Shown here one piece after another: positions 17,843 through 26,980 of a stretch of 64,000 bases of DNA. Below the pieces are notes generated by a model. It did not search any database. It had not been told where the DNA came from and was given only the letters and a program-made list of their open reading frames with translations. Both the position numbers and the translations under genes were made by a program. Each line of letters begins with the position of its first letter. Within the stretch, counting starts at the first letter, position 1. The DNA lies in the NCBI RefSeq assembly GCF_001013475.1, contig NZ_JZEF01000001.1, positions 409,372 to 473,371 on the forward strand. The letters run 5' to 3'. This stretch comes from Xanthomonas arboricola pv. juglandis (GTDB lineage Bacteria > Pseudomonadota > Gammaproteobacteria > Xanthomonadales > Xanthomonadaceae).

Positions 17843-18877
17843 CTACGCCGTGACGTTTTCCAGGATGCGCTTGCCTTCGGCACGCAGTTCCGCCTCTGCG
17901 CCGACCTCGATCTTTGCATCGTTGTCGGCTTTTTGTGCCGCCAGACGCGCAGGGCACTGCGCCATCATGTAGTCCGCATCGAAGTTCATCCGCGTCACCA
18001 GGAAGTCCACGAAGGCGCGCACTTTCGGCGAAACCAGGCGGCCGCCCGCGAACACCGCGTTGAAGTCCACCTCCGGCCCGGTCCAACCCGCGAGCACCCG
18101 GCGCACCAGACCCGATTGCACGAACGGCTTGGCCATCACATCGCCGGTCAACAGCAAGCCTTCGCCGCATAACACCGCGCCATTGAGCGCAGCCGGATCG
18201 TTGGCCACCATCAACGGATTGACCGGGAAATCGCGCACATCGCTGCCGTCGCTGAGCGACCAGAAAAAGCGGTTGTTGTGCACGTTGCGATTCTTGCGCA
18301 GCGCCAGCGTGCGATGGAACTGCAGCTCGTCCGGATGCAGCGGCTCGCCATAGCGCTCGATGTAGGACGGGCTGGCGAAGACCTGCGTGCGCAGGCTGCC
18401 GAGCTTGCGCGCCACCAGATTGGAGTCGGGCAGCGCGCCGACGCGCAGTGCCAGATCGGCTTCGCCGCCGATCAGGTCCAGTTTCTCGTTGCCCAGATGC
18501 ATGTCCAGCTGGATTTCCGGGTACTGCGCATGGAATTCGCCCAACAACGGTGCGATCCAGGTGATGCCCAGCGAGTAGGGCACGGTGAAGCGCAACCAGC
18601 CGCGCGGGCCGGACTGCAATTGCCCGACGGCGCTCTCGGCCTCTTCCAGTTCGCGTGCGATGCGCTGGCAATGTTCGTGATAGACCGAGCCGGCTTCGGT
18701 GAGGCCGATGCGGCGGGTGGTCCGGTGCAGCAGGCGGGCACCCAGGCGGGTTTCCAGTTCCTGCACCTTGCGGCTGACGGTGGTCTTGGGCAGACCAAGC
18801 GCGTTGGCGGCGGCGATGAAGCTGCCTTGTTCGACCACCTTGACGAAGATCAGGGTGTCGTTGAGATCGTGAGTCAT
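17843..18877 (-). CDS. LysR-family transcriptional regulator (SmeRv/MexT-like position)
   Basis: 344 residues. The N-terminal winged helix (LIFVKVVEQGSFIAAANALGLPKTTVSRKVQELETRLGARLLHRTTR) is typical LysR. The effector domain follows from about residue 90. The C-terminal extension after residue 305 is Ala/Glu-rich. It is divergent from the efflux operon starting at 19232, the arrangement of smeRv with smeU1VWU2X in Stenotrophomonas and of mexT near mexEF-oprN in Pseudomonas. It is therefore the likely activator of that operon and probably autoregulated, an inference from position. Confidence 0.88.
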   Translation of the reverse strand: MTHDLNDTLIFVKVVEQGSFIAAANALGLPKTTVSRKVQELETRLGARLLHRTTRRIGLTEAGSVYHEHCQRIARELEEAESAVGQLQSGPRGWLRFTVPYSLGITWIAPLLGEFHAQYPEIQLDMHLGNEKLDLIGGEADLALRVGALPDSNLVARKLGSLRTQVFASPSYIERYGEPLHPDELQFHRTLALRKNRNVHNNRFFWSLSDGSDVRDFPVNPLMVANDPAALNGAVLCGEGLLLTGDVMAKPFVQSGLVRRVLAGWTGPEVDFNAVFAGGRLVSPKVRAFVDFLVTRMNFDADYMMAQCPARLAAQKADNDAKIEVGAEAELRAEGKRILENVTA

Positions 18878-19231
18878 GGGGACTGCCTTCCGGGGGTCAG
18901 GAGGGATTAGACCGCTTACGGGACGATTATTCCCCTAAATCCGGACTAATCAAGTGCTGGTTTGGAGCCTAACTTATGCGGCATCCCCTCCATGCAGGAG
19001 CACGGCCATGTGGTTGTGCAATGTTTTCGGCTTGTCGTCGACATCGCGTAGCGCCATCGAAGGTGCCTTCGATCCAGTGGTTTCCACGGCGAGAAGCCCG
19101 CGTGCCGGCGTTTCGCGCGCTTTTTCGGCATCGCCCCGGCGTCAGGCCGGCGGCGCTCCGAAACAGCGGACTGGACTGTCGGCGCGTCTGGCGCAGCGCG
19201 GAATTGTCCCGATGTCGGGAGTGAAAGTCCC
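18878..19231. promoter_or_regulatory. Divergent LysR / efflux-operon control region
   Basis: 354 bases between divergent genes. Close to the LysR start there is an inverted pair GATTAG (18905-18910) and CTAATC (18946-18951) flanking a further ATTAT half-site near 18926, the AT-rich dyad expected for LysR binding. I see no convincing promoter hexamers for the efflux operon, and no gene in the remaining 260 bases. Confidence 0.4.
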
Positions 19232-20005
19232 ATGACCGGGATGGTCCAATCCGAGACGGCCGTCATTGGCGGCGCGGGCAATGTCGGCGCCGGTATCGTC
19301 GCCGCCTTGCTCGATGCCCGGATGCCGGTGCTGGTGATTGGACGCGACGCCGCCAAGCTCGACGCGCTGCGCGCGCAGCATGGCAATACACCGCTGCTGG
19401 AAACCTTGCAGGGCTCGGTCGCCGACGACGCTTCGGCGCAGGCGCTGGCCGGCGAACTGGCCCAGCGCCCGCGTCCGCTGGCGGCGGTGATCGCCAGCGT
19501 GGGCAGCCCGCTCAAGGCCGGCCGCCTGCTGGACCGCCCGGTCACTGCGCTGCGTCGCCGCATCGAGCGCGATGTGCTGCCGCACCTGGCGGCCGCGCGG
19601 CATCTGCTGCCGCTGCTGGCCGAGGCCGAGGGCGGCGGCCGCTACCTGTTGCTGGGCAGCCCCTGCGCGCTGCGTGCCTGGGCCGCGCACGGCGATACCT
19701 CGATTGCCGCTGCCGCCACCCGCATGCTCGCCCAGGTCCTGCACGAGGAGGCCAAGCCGCTCGGCGTCCGCGTGCACCTGCTGTCGGTCGAGCAGCCGGT
19801 GTGTACGCCGGGCCGTGCCAAGGACGCGTGTCCGGAATGGATCCGCGCCGTGGATGTCGGCCGTGCCGCAGTTTCGCTGATCGCCGGGCCTGGCCAGCCC
19901 GGGCAAGCCATCGTGACCGTCAGCCGTCGTCTGCACGCCGCTCCTTCGGCCGACCGGCTCGCCGGTCTGCATTTTCCCATCCCCACCCGAGAGATTTCCC
20001 CATGA
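19232..20005 (+). CDS. smeU1: SDR-fold protein, first gene of the RND efflux operon (SmeU1-like)
   Basis: 257 residues, Rossmann-type. The nucleotide loop is IGGAGNVGAG rather than the usual TGxxxGxG. In the place of the catalytic YxxxK the sequence is GDTSIAAAATRML, without Tyr or Lys, so it probably is not an ordinary oxidoreductase. GGGAG lies 10 bases before the ATG; an in-frame ATG at 19241 is an alternative. Its last 4 bases overlap the membrane-fusion gene. Position and order match smeU1 of Stenotrophomonas SmeU1VWU2X; the symbol is by architecture. Confidence 0.8.
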   Translation: MTGMVQSETAVIGGAGNVGAGIVAALLDARMPVLVIGRDAAKLDALRAQHGNTPLLETLQGSVADDASAQALAGELAQRPRPLAAVIASVGSPLKAGRLLDRPVTALRRRIERDVLPHLAAARHLLPLLAEAEGGGRYLLLGSPCALRAWAAHGDTSIAAAATRMLAQVLHEEAKPLGVRVHLLSVEQPVCTPGRAKDACPEWIRAVDVGRAAVSLIAGPGQPGQAIVTVSRRLHAAPSADRLAGLHFPIPTREISP

Positions 20006-21192
20006 CCCCGAACGCCACCCCGTTCCGTTTTCCTTTGCGTACTGTATTGACGGGCGCCGTACTCGCGGTTGTGCTGGCCGGTTGCGGCAGCAAGGCTGCC
20101 GAGACCGGCGCGCCGCCGCCGCCCAGCGTCAGCGTCGCCCCGGTGGTGCTGAAGGAGATCAGCCAGTGGGACGAATTTAGCGGCCGCATCGAGCCGGTGG
20201 AAAGCGTCGAGCTGCGCCCGCGCGTGTCCGGCTACATCGACAAGGTCAACTACGTCGAAGGCGCCGAAGTGAAGAAGGGCGATGTGCTCTTCAGCATCGA
20301 CGACCGTAGCTACCGTGCCGAATTCGCGCGTGCTAATGCCGCGCTGGTGCGTGCACGCACGCAGTCCACGCTGGCCCGCAGCGAAGCGGCACGCGCCCGC
20401 AAATTGTCCGATCAGCAGGCCATTTCGACCGAGACCTGGGAGCAGCGCCGCGCTGCCGCCGATCAGGCCGATGCCGATCTGCTGGCCGCACAGGCCGCGC
20501 TGGATACCGCCAAGCTCAACCTGGACTGGACCCGCGTGCGTGCGCCGATCGATGGCCGCGCCGGGCGTGCGATGGTCACCGCCGGCAATCTGGTCACCGC
20601 CAGCGACAGCGCCAGCGTGCTGACCACGCTGGTGTCGCTGGACAAGGTGTTCGTGTACTTCGATGCCGACGAAGGCACCTTCCTGCGTTATTCGCAGATG
20701 GCCCGCAACGGCGAGCGTCCGGATGCGCGCGGCGGCGAGTTGCCGGTGCGCATCGGCCTGGTCGGCGAACAGGGCTTCCCGCATACCGGGCGCGTGGATT
20801 TCCTGGATAACCAGGTGACCCGCAGCACCGGCACCATCCGCGTGCGCGCGGTGCTGGACAACGCGCAGCGCCAGTTCACGCCGGGCCTGTATGCACACGT
20901 GCAGTTGCTGGGCAGCGGCCAGTTCAAGGCCATGCTGGTCGACGAAAAGGCCGTGCTGACCGATCAGGACCGCAAGTACGTGTACGTGGTCGACAAGGAC
21001 GGCAAGGCGCAACGGCGCGACATCGAGCTGGGCCGCAATGCCGATGGCCTGCGCATCGTGCGCAAGGGACTGGCCGCCGGCGACCGCGTGGTGGTCGATG
21101 GCGTGCAGAAGATCTTCATGCCTGGCATGCCGGTCGATGCCAAGACCGTGGCCATGGCCGCCGCACCGGACAAGCGCACCGCCTCGAACTGA
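20002..21192 (+). CDS. smeV: RND efflux membrane fusion lipoprotein (SmeV-like)
   Basis: 396 residues from the ATG at 20002. The lipobox VLAGCG gives a lipidated Cys near residue 26. A barrel-sandwich hybrid half (VELRPRVSGYIDKVNYVEGAEVKKGDVLFSID) is followed by a helical hairpin (residues 105-170), the second half (TRVRAPIDGRAGRAMVTAGN) and the beta-barrel and membrane-proximal domains. It would bridge the inner-membrane pump to the outer-membrane channel encoded four genes on. Closest known architecture: SmeV/MexE. Confidence 0.92.
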   Translation: MTPNATPFRFPLRTVLTGAVLAVVLAGCGSKAAETGAPPPPSVSVAPVVLKEISQWDEFSGRIEPVESVELRPRVSGYIDKVNYVEGAEVKKGDVLFSIDDRSYRAEFARANAALVRARTQSTLARSEAARARKLSDQQAISTETWEQRRAAADQADADLLAAQAALDTAKLNLDWTRVRAPIDGRAGRAMVTAGNLVTASDSASVLTTLVSLDKVFVYFDADEGTFLRYSQMARNGERPDARGGELPVRIGLVGEQGFPHTGRVDFLDNQVTRSTGTIRVRAVLDNAQRQFTPGLYAHVQLLGSGQFKAMLVDEKAVLTDQDRKYVYVVDKDGKAQRRDIELGRNADGLRIVRKGLAAGDRVVVDGVQKIFMPGMPVDAKTVAMAAAPDKRTASN

Positions 21193-21297
21193 TTCATCGC
21201 TGCATCGCGCCCGTGACCACCGGCCTTGAAACAAGGCCGGTTCGGGGCCGCTGTGCCGCGCCGCCACCCGGCGGCAACCTCTTTCAGGACCACCCCA

Positions 21298-24200
21298 ATG
21301 GACTTTTCCCGTTTTTTCATCGACCGGCCGATCTTTGCCGCGGTGCTGTCGATCATCATCTTCGCTGCCGGCCTGATCGCCATGCCGCTGCTGCCCATCA
21401 GCGAGTACCCGGAAGTGGTGCCGCCGAGCGTGCAGGTGCGTGCGGTGTATCCGGGCGCCAATCCCAAGGTCATCGCCGAGACCGTCGCCACGCCGCTTGA
21501 GGAAGCCATCAACGGCGTGGAAGACATGATGTACATGAAGTCGGTCGCCGGCTCTGATGGCGTGCTGGTGGTCACCGTGACCTTCAAGCCGGGCACCGAT
21601 CCGGACCAGGCGCAGGTGCAGGTGCAGAACCGTGTCAGTCAGGCGCAGGCGCGTCTGCCCGAGGACGTACGGCGCCAGGGCGTGACCACGCAGAAGCAGT
21701 CGCCGACGCTGACCATGGTCGTGCATCTGACCTCGCCCAAGGGCAAGTACGACTCGCTGTACCTGAGCAACTACGCCACCTTGAAGGTCAAGGACGAACT
21801 GTCGCGCCTGCCGGGCGTGGGCCAGATTCAGATCTTCGGTGCCGGCGATTACGCCATGCGCATCTGGCTGGATCCGGACAAGGTCGCCGCGCGCGGGCTG
21901 ACCGCCAGCGACGTGGTCGCGGCCATCCGCGAGCAGAACGTGCAGGTCTCCGCCGGCCAGCTCGGTGCCGAGCCGATGCCCAACAAGAGCGACTTCCTGT
22001 TGTCGATCAATGCACAGGGCCGCCTGACCACCGAAGAAGAATTCGGCAACATCGTGATCCGCAGCGGCAACAGCGGCGAGATCGTGCGGCTTTCGGATGT
22101 GGCGCGTCTGGAACTGGGCGCTGGCAACTACACCTTGCGCTCGCAGCTGGACAACAAGAACGCGGTCGGCATGGGCGTGTTCCAGTCGCCGGGTGCCAAC
22201 GCGATCGAATTGTCCGATGCGGTGCGCGCCAAGATGGCCGAGCTGGAAAAGCAGTTCCCGCAGGACATGGCGTGGTCGGCTGCGTACGACCCGACCGTGT
22301 TCGTGCGCGACTCGATCAGCGCGGTGGTGCACACGCTGCTGGAAGCGGTGCTGCTGGTGGTGCTGGTGGTGATCCTGTTCCTGCAGACCTGGCGCGCCTC
22401 GATCATTCCGTTGCTGGCGGTGCCGGTGTCGGTGGTCGGTACGTTCGCCGCGCTCTACCTGCTGGGCTTTTCGATCAACACGCTGAGCCTGTTCGGCCTG
22501 GTGCTGGCGATCGGCATCGTGGTCGACGATGCGATCGTGGTGGTGGAAAACGTCGAGCGCAACATCGAAGAAGGGCTGGCCCCGTTGGCTGCTGCGCATC
22601 AGGCAATGCGCGAGGTGTCCGGGCCGATCATCGCCATCGCGCTGGTGCTGTGCGCGGTGTTCGTGCCGATGGCATTCCTGTCGGGCGTGACCGGCCAGTT
22701 CTACAAGCAGTTCGCGGTGACCATCGCCATTTCCACGGTGATTTCGGCGATCAATTCGCTGACCTTGTCGCCGGCACTGGCCGCCATGCTGCTCAAGCCG
22801 CATGACGCACCGAAGGATGGCCCGTCGCGGTTGATCGATCGCTTGTTCGGCTGGTTGTTCCGTCCGTTCAATCGCTTCTTCAACAGCAGTTCGCACAAGT
22901 ATCAGGGCGCGGTCTCGCGCACCCTGGGCAAGCGTGGCGCGGTGTTCGCGGTGTATGTGCTGCTGCTGGTGGTCACCGGCTTCATGTTCAAGGTGGTGCC
23001 GGGCGGCTTCATTCCGACCCAGGACAAGCTGTACCTGATTGCCGGTACCAAGTTGCCAGAAGGCGCCTCGCTGGAACGCACCAATGAGGTGATCCGTCAG
23101 ATCACCCAGATCGCGCTGCAGACCGAAGGCGTGGACCACGCGATTGCGTTCCCGGGCCTGAACCCGCTGCAGTTCACCAACACGCCCAATACCGGCACGG
23201 TGTTCCTGACGCTCAAGCCGTTCAGCCAGCGCAGCCGCACTGCGGCGCAGATCAACGCGGAGATCAACGCACGCATCAGTCAGATCCAGCAGGGCTTTGC
23301 GTTTGCGTTCATGCCGCCGCCGATCCTGGGCCTGGGACAGGGCTCGGGCTACTCGCTGTACATCCAGGACCGCGCCGGCCTGGGCTATGGCCAGTTGCAG
23401 AGTGCGGTCAATGCGATGTCCGGTGCGATCTCGCAGACGCCGGGCATGCAGTTCCCGATCGGTACGTATCAGGCCAACGTGCCGCAGCTCGATGCCAAGG
23501 TCGATCGCGACAAGGCCAAGGCACAGGGCGTGCCGCTGACCAACCTGTTCGACACCTTGCAGACCTATCTGGGCTCGTCCTACATCAACGACTTCAATCG
23601 CTTCGGTCGCACCTATCAGGTGATCGCCCAGGCCGATGGACAGTTCCGCGACAGCGTCGAAGACATTGCCAACCTGCGCACCCGCAACGATCGCGGGCAG
23701 ATGGTGCCGATCGGCAGCATGGTCACGCTGGGCCAGACTTACGGCCCGGATCCGGTGATCCGCTACAACGGCTACCCGGCGGCCGACCTGATCGGTGAAG
23801 CGGACCCGCGCGTGCTCTCCTCCACCCAGGCGATGCAGACGCTGGCCGGCATGGCGCCGAAGGTGTTGCCCAACGGCATGAACATCGAGTGGACCGACCT
23901 GAGCTATCAGCAATCCACCCAGGGCAACTCGGCGCTGATCGTGTTCCCGATGGCGGTGTTGCTGGCGTTCCTGGTGCTGGCCGCGTTGTACGAGAGCTGG
24001 ACGCTGCCGCTGGCGGTGATCCTGATCGTGCCGATGACCTTGCTGTCGGCCTTGTTCGGTGTGTGGCTCACCGGCGGCGACAACAACGTGTTCGTGCAGG
24101 TGGGGTTGGTGGTGCTGATGGGCCTGGCGTGCAAGAACGCGATCCTGATCGTGGAGTTCGCCCGCGAACTCGAAATGCACGGCAAGGGCATCGTCGACGC

Positions 24201-24468
24201 CGCGCTGGAAGCCTGCCGCCTGCGTCTGCGTCCGATCGTGATGACCTCCATCGCCTTCATCGCCGGCACTGTGCCGCTGGTGTTCGGGCATGGCGCCGGC
24301 GCCGAAGTGCGCTCGGTCACCGGCATCACCGTGTTCGCCGGCATGCTCGGTGTGACCTTGTTCGGCCTGTTCCTGACCCCGGTGTTCTACGTGGCGCTGC
24401 GCAAGTGGGTGACGCGTCGCGAAGCCGCTGCACCGGCCACTGTTGCGCACGATCACGTCAAGGCGTGA
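21298..24468 (+). CDS. smeW: RND multidrug efflux transporter, HAE1 family (SmeW-like)
   Basis: 1056 residues from the ATG at 21298, the usual length. Topology is 12 membrane helices with two large periplasmic loops. TM4 has GIVVDDAIVVVENVE with the paired proton-relay Asp residues, and TM10 has GLACKNAILIVEFA with the conserved Lys. The N terminus FSRFFIDRPIFAAVLSIII is family-typical. It is a proton-driven exporter; SmeUVWX homologues export quinolones, chloramphenicol and tetracyclines, but substrates here are inferred. Confidence 0.95.
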   Translation: MDFSRFFIDRPIFAAVLSIIIFAAGLIAMPLLPISEYPEVVPPSVQVRAVYPGANPKVIAETVATPLEEAINGVEDMMYMKSVAGSDGVLVVTVTFKPGTDPDQAQVQVQNRVSQAQARLPEDVRRQGVTTQKQSPTLTMVVHLTSPKGKYDSLYLSNYATLKVKDELSRLPGVGQIQIFGAGDYAMRIWLDPDKVAARGLTASDVVAAIREQNVQVSAGQLGAEPMPNKSDFLLSINAQGRLTTEEEFGNIVIRSGNSGEIVRLSDVARLELGAGNYTLRSQLDNKNAVGMGVFQSPGANAIELSDAVRAKMAELEKQFPQDMAWSAAYDPTVFVRDSISAVVHTLLEAVLLVVLVVILFLQTWRASIIPLLAVPVSVVGTFAALYLLGFSINTLSLFGLVLAIGIVVDDAIVVVENVERNIEEGLAPLAAAHQAMREVSGPIIAIALVLCAVFVPMAFLSGVTGQFYKQFAVTIAISTVISAINSLTLSPALAAMLLKPHDAPKDGPSRLIDRLFGWLFRPFNRFFNSSSHKYQGAVSRTLGKRGAVFAVYVLLLVVTGFMFKVVPGGFIPTQDKLYLIAGTKLPEGASLERTNEVIRQITQIALQTEGVDHAIAFPGLNPLQFTNTPNTGTVFLTLKPFSQRSRTAAQINAEINARISQIQQGFAFAFMPPPILGLGQGSGYSLYIQDRAGLGYGQLQSAVNAMSGAISQTPGMQFPIGTYQANVPQLDAKVDRDKAKAQGVPLTNLFDTLQTYLGSSYINDFNRFGRTYQVIAQADGQFRDSVEDIANLRTRNDRGQMVPIGSMVTLGQTYGPDPVIRYNGYPAADLIGEADPRVLSSTQAMQTLAGMAPKVLPNGMNIEWTDLSYQQSTQGNSALIVFPMAVLLAFLVLAALYESWTLPLAVILIVPMTLLSALFGVWLTGGDNNVFVQVGLVVLMGLACKNAILIVEFARELEMHGKGIVDAALEACRLRLRPIVMTSIAFIAGTVPLVFGHGAGAEVRSVTGITVFAGMLGVTLFGLFLTPVFYVALRKWVTRREAAAPATVAHDHVKA

Positions 24469-24511
24469 GTGCGTCGTTCCCAATCCCCATTCGCAGTACA
24501 AGGACATTGAA

Positions 24512-25243
24512 ATGAGCAACCACAAGATCGCATTGGTCACCGGCGCCACCCGCGGCATCGGCCTGGAAACCGTTCGGCAACTGGCCCAGGCCGGCGTGCA
24601 TACGCTGCTGGCCGGGCGCAAGCGCGACGATGCCGTCGCCGCCGCACTCAAACTGCAGGCCGAAGGCCTGCCGGTGGAAGCCATCCAGCTCGACGTCAAC
24701 GACGACATCAGCATCGCTGCGGCGGTCGGCACGGTGGAGCAGCGCCATGGCCACCTGGACATCCTGATCAACAACGCCGGCATCATGATCGAGGACATGC
24801 AGCGCACGCCGTCGCAGCAGAGCCTGGAGGTGTGGAAGCGCACCTTCGACACCAACCTGTTCGCGGTCGTCAGCGTCACCAAGGCATTCCTGCCGCTGCT
24901 GCGTCGCTCGCTGGCCGGGCGCATCGTCAATGTGTCCAGCATGCTTGGCTCGCTGACCCTGCATACCCAGCCCGGTTCGCCGATCTACGACTTCAAGATT
25001 CCCGCCTACGATGCCTCCAAGAGCGCGGTCAACAGCTGGACGGTGCACCTGGCCCATGAGCTGCGCGACACCGCCATCAAGGTCAACACCGTGCATCCGG
25101 GCTACGTCAAAACCGACATGAACGGCGGCGGCGGCGAGATCGAAGTGGAGCAGGGCGCGCACAGCAGCGTGCAGATGGCATTGCTCGACGCGCACGGCGC
25201 CACCGGCAGCTTTACGCATCTGGGAGAAGTGTTGCCATGGTAA
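24512..25243 (+). CDS. smeU2: Short-chain dehydrogenase/reductase (SmeU2-like)
   Basis: 243 residues from the ATG at 24512. A complete SDR: cofactor loop VTGATRGIGLET (TGxxxGIG), DILINNAG (NNAG), NVSSMLG (catalytic Ser), and YDASKSAVN (YxxxK), then VHPGYVKTDM. The carbonyl-reductase-like form is NADPH-dependent. Unlike the first SDR of the operon, all catalytic residues are present. It may detoxify reactive carbonyls or quinones that induce the pump. Its end overlaps the channel gene by 7 bases. Confidence 0.9.
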   Translation: MSNHKIALVTGATRGIGLETVRQLAQAGVHTLLAGRKRDDAVAAALKLQAEGLPVEAIQLDVNDDISIAAAVGTVEQRHGHLDILINNAGIMIEDMQRTPSQQSLEVWKRTFDTNLFAVVSVTKAFLPLLRRSLAGRIVNVSSMLGSLTLHTQPGSPIYDFKIPAYDASKSAVNSWTVHLAHELRDTAIKVNTVHPGYVKTDMNGGGGEIEVEQGAHSSVQMALLDAHGATGSFTHLGEVLPW

Positions 25244-26661
25244 GAAACTTCCTGAGCGTGGCACTGGCCGCGCTGGTGCTCAGCGGCTGCGCGGTGGGGC
25301 CGGATTACCGGCCCGACCCGCCGGCCGCGGTGACCTTGCAGGGCGCGCAGGATGCGGCCTTCAGCGGCGAATCGCCGGTCGGTAACTGGTGGTCGCAGTT
25401 CGACGACCCGGTGCTGGAACAACTGGTGCGCGATGCCTTGTTCGCCAACCACGATCTGCGCATCGCCGTGTCGCGCGTCAAGCAGGCACGCGCGGTGTTC
25501 GTCGAGCGTCGCCTCGACCAGGCCCCGCACATCACCGCGCAGGGCAGCTTCGATCGACGCGAACAACAGCAGGTGGTTGCCGGCAACCAGCGCTTCCTCA
25601 CCGAACAGACCACCCTGGGCCTGGATGCGGCCTGGGAGCTGGATCTGTTCGGCCGCCAGCGACGCGCCTCGGAAGCGGCGCGTGCGGATCTGGAAGCCGA
25701 GCAGGCCGGCCTGCTCGACGTGCAGGTCACCGTCGCTGCCGAAGTGGCGCGCAATTACTTTGAGTTGCGCGGCACGCAAAAGCAGCTGGAGGTGTCCAAG
25801 CGCACGCTGACCAACCTGCACGACACCCAGCGGCTGACGCAGACGCGTTGGGACCTGGGCGCCGGCAGCGAACTGGATGTGCAGAGCAGCCTGGCGCGCC
25901 TGAAGGCGATCGAGGCGGACATTCCGTTGCTGGAAACCGCCGAAGCGCAGTACCGCCATCGCCTGGCGGTGCTGCTCGGCCAGGCGCCCAATGCCCTGGA
26001 CGCCACCCTGGTGGCGCGCACCACGCCCGCGTTCGCACGTGCATTGCCGCTGGGCGATACCGCCGGCTTGCTGCGTCAGCGCCCGGATGTGCGCAGCGCC
26101 GAACGTCGCCTGGCAGCGGCCACCGCGCAGGTTGGCGTGGCCACCGCGGATCTGTTCCCGCGCATCAGCGTCAGCGGCTTTGTCGGCTTCCTGTCCGGCG
26201 ACGCGGCCAGGCTGACCGAAGGCAGCGGCAAGGCCTGGTCGATCACCCCGTCGATCAGCTGGGCGGCGTTCGACTTCGGCACCGTGCGTGCACGCCTGCG
26301 TGCCAGCAAGGCGCAGGCCGACGGCGCGTTGGCGCAATACCAGCAAACCGTGTTGCTGGCGCTGGAAGACACCGAGAACGCCTTGATCGGCTATGGCCGC
26401 CAGCAGGCGCGCCTGGCGATCGTGGTGGAGCAGGCCAATGCGGCGCGGCGTGCCGAACAACTGGCGCAGATCCGCTACCGCGAGGGCTCGGAAGACTTCC
26501 TGACTCTGCTGGACGCGCAACGCACCCAGCTGGCCGCCGACGATGCATTGGCCCAGGCCGAAGCCGCGGTCAATGTCGGCGTGGTCGGTGTGTACAAGGC
26601 GCTGGGCGGCTGGAAGCAGGGCGAAGCACCTGCGGCACCGGTGGCCGTGCTCAATCGGTGA
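25237..26661 (+). CDS. smeX: Outer-membrane efflux channel lipoprotein (SmeX/OprN-like)
   Basis: 474 residues of the NodT/OprM family. A lipoprotein signal with lipobox LSGCAVGPDYRPD lipidates Cys near residue 18. Two OEP repeats follow (WWSQFDDPVLEQLVRDAL near residue 50; RPDVRSAERRLAAATAQVGVA near residue 285), forming the beta-barrel and alpha-barrel of a TolC-like trimer. It completes the tripartite pump. Start ATG lies inside the last codons of the SDR gene, so it is translationally coupled. Confidence 0.92.
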   Translation: MVRNFLSVALAALVLSGCAVGPDYRPDPPAAVTLQGAQDAAFSGESPVGNWWSQFDDPVLEQLVRDALFANHDLRIAVSRVKQARAVFVERRLDQAPHITAQGSFDRREQQQVVAGNQRFLTEQTTLGLDAAWELDLFGRQRRASEAARADLEAEQAGLLDVQVTVAAEVARNYFELRGTQKQLEVSKRTLTNLHDTQRLTQTRWDLGAGSELDVQSSLARLKAIEADIPLLETAEAQYRHRLAVLLGQAPNALDATLVARTTPAFARALPLGDTAGLLRQRPDVRSAERRLAAATAQVGVATADLFPRISVSGFVGFLSGDAARLTEGSGKAWSITPSISWAAFDFGTVRARLRASKAQADGALAQYQQTVLLALEDTENALIGYGRQQARLAIVVEQANAARRAEQLAQIRYREGSEDFLTLLDAQRTQLAADDALAQAEAAVNVGVVGVYKALGGWKQGEAPAAPVAVLNR

Positions 26662-26980
26662 GGCTGACCTGCAGGGCGGCCGTCAGGTCGTCCTGCAGGT
26701 ACTCGGCTGCGCCAACGCGTCCTGGAACGGCTGGCACACCACTGCGCAGCCTTCGGGCGGGCGCGGTTGGTGCCCGGAATTGGGATGTACCACCGGTACG
26801 TGCTGGTTCCTGCGCACCTTCCGCAACCACCAGACAACTACTGGCTACGTCTTGTTAGTCGCGCTTAGCTGCGCCGGTGGAGAGAAGCAGCGCCGATGCG
26901 AAGTCAGCCACTACGGCGCCTGGATCTCGGGCACAGAGTCGGCGTGGCTGCTGACCGGCTGATCACACGACGAGCTGCGC
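26662..26980. other. Intergenic spacer after the efflux operon
   Basis: 319 bases between the convergent efflux operon and the broken cyclase gene. I see no gene and no clear intrinsic terminator; only short imperfect palindromes. Confidence 0.5.

Noticed and set aside
18946..19563. A minus-strand frame covering the LysR/efflux intergenic region
   Set aside because: Basic, Ser/Arg-rich translation without a ribosome site, overlapping the first efflux gene antisense.
19642..24942. A 1766-codon open frame on the minus strand across the efflux operon
   Set aside because: It is antisense to four well-supported genes; its translation is His/Gln/Arg-rich with no domains, typical of a shadow in GC-rich DNA.
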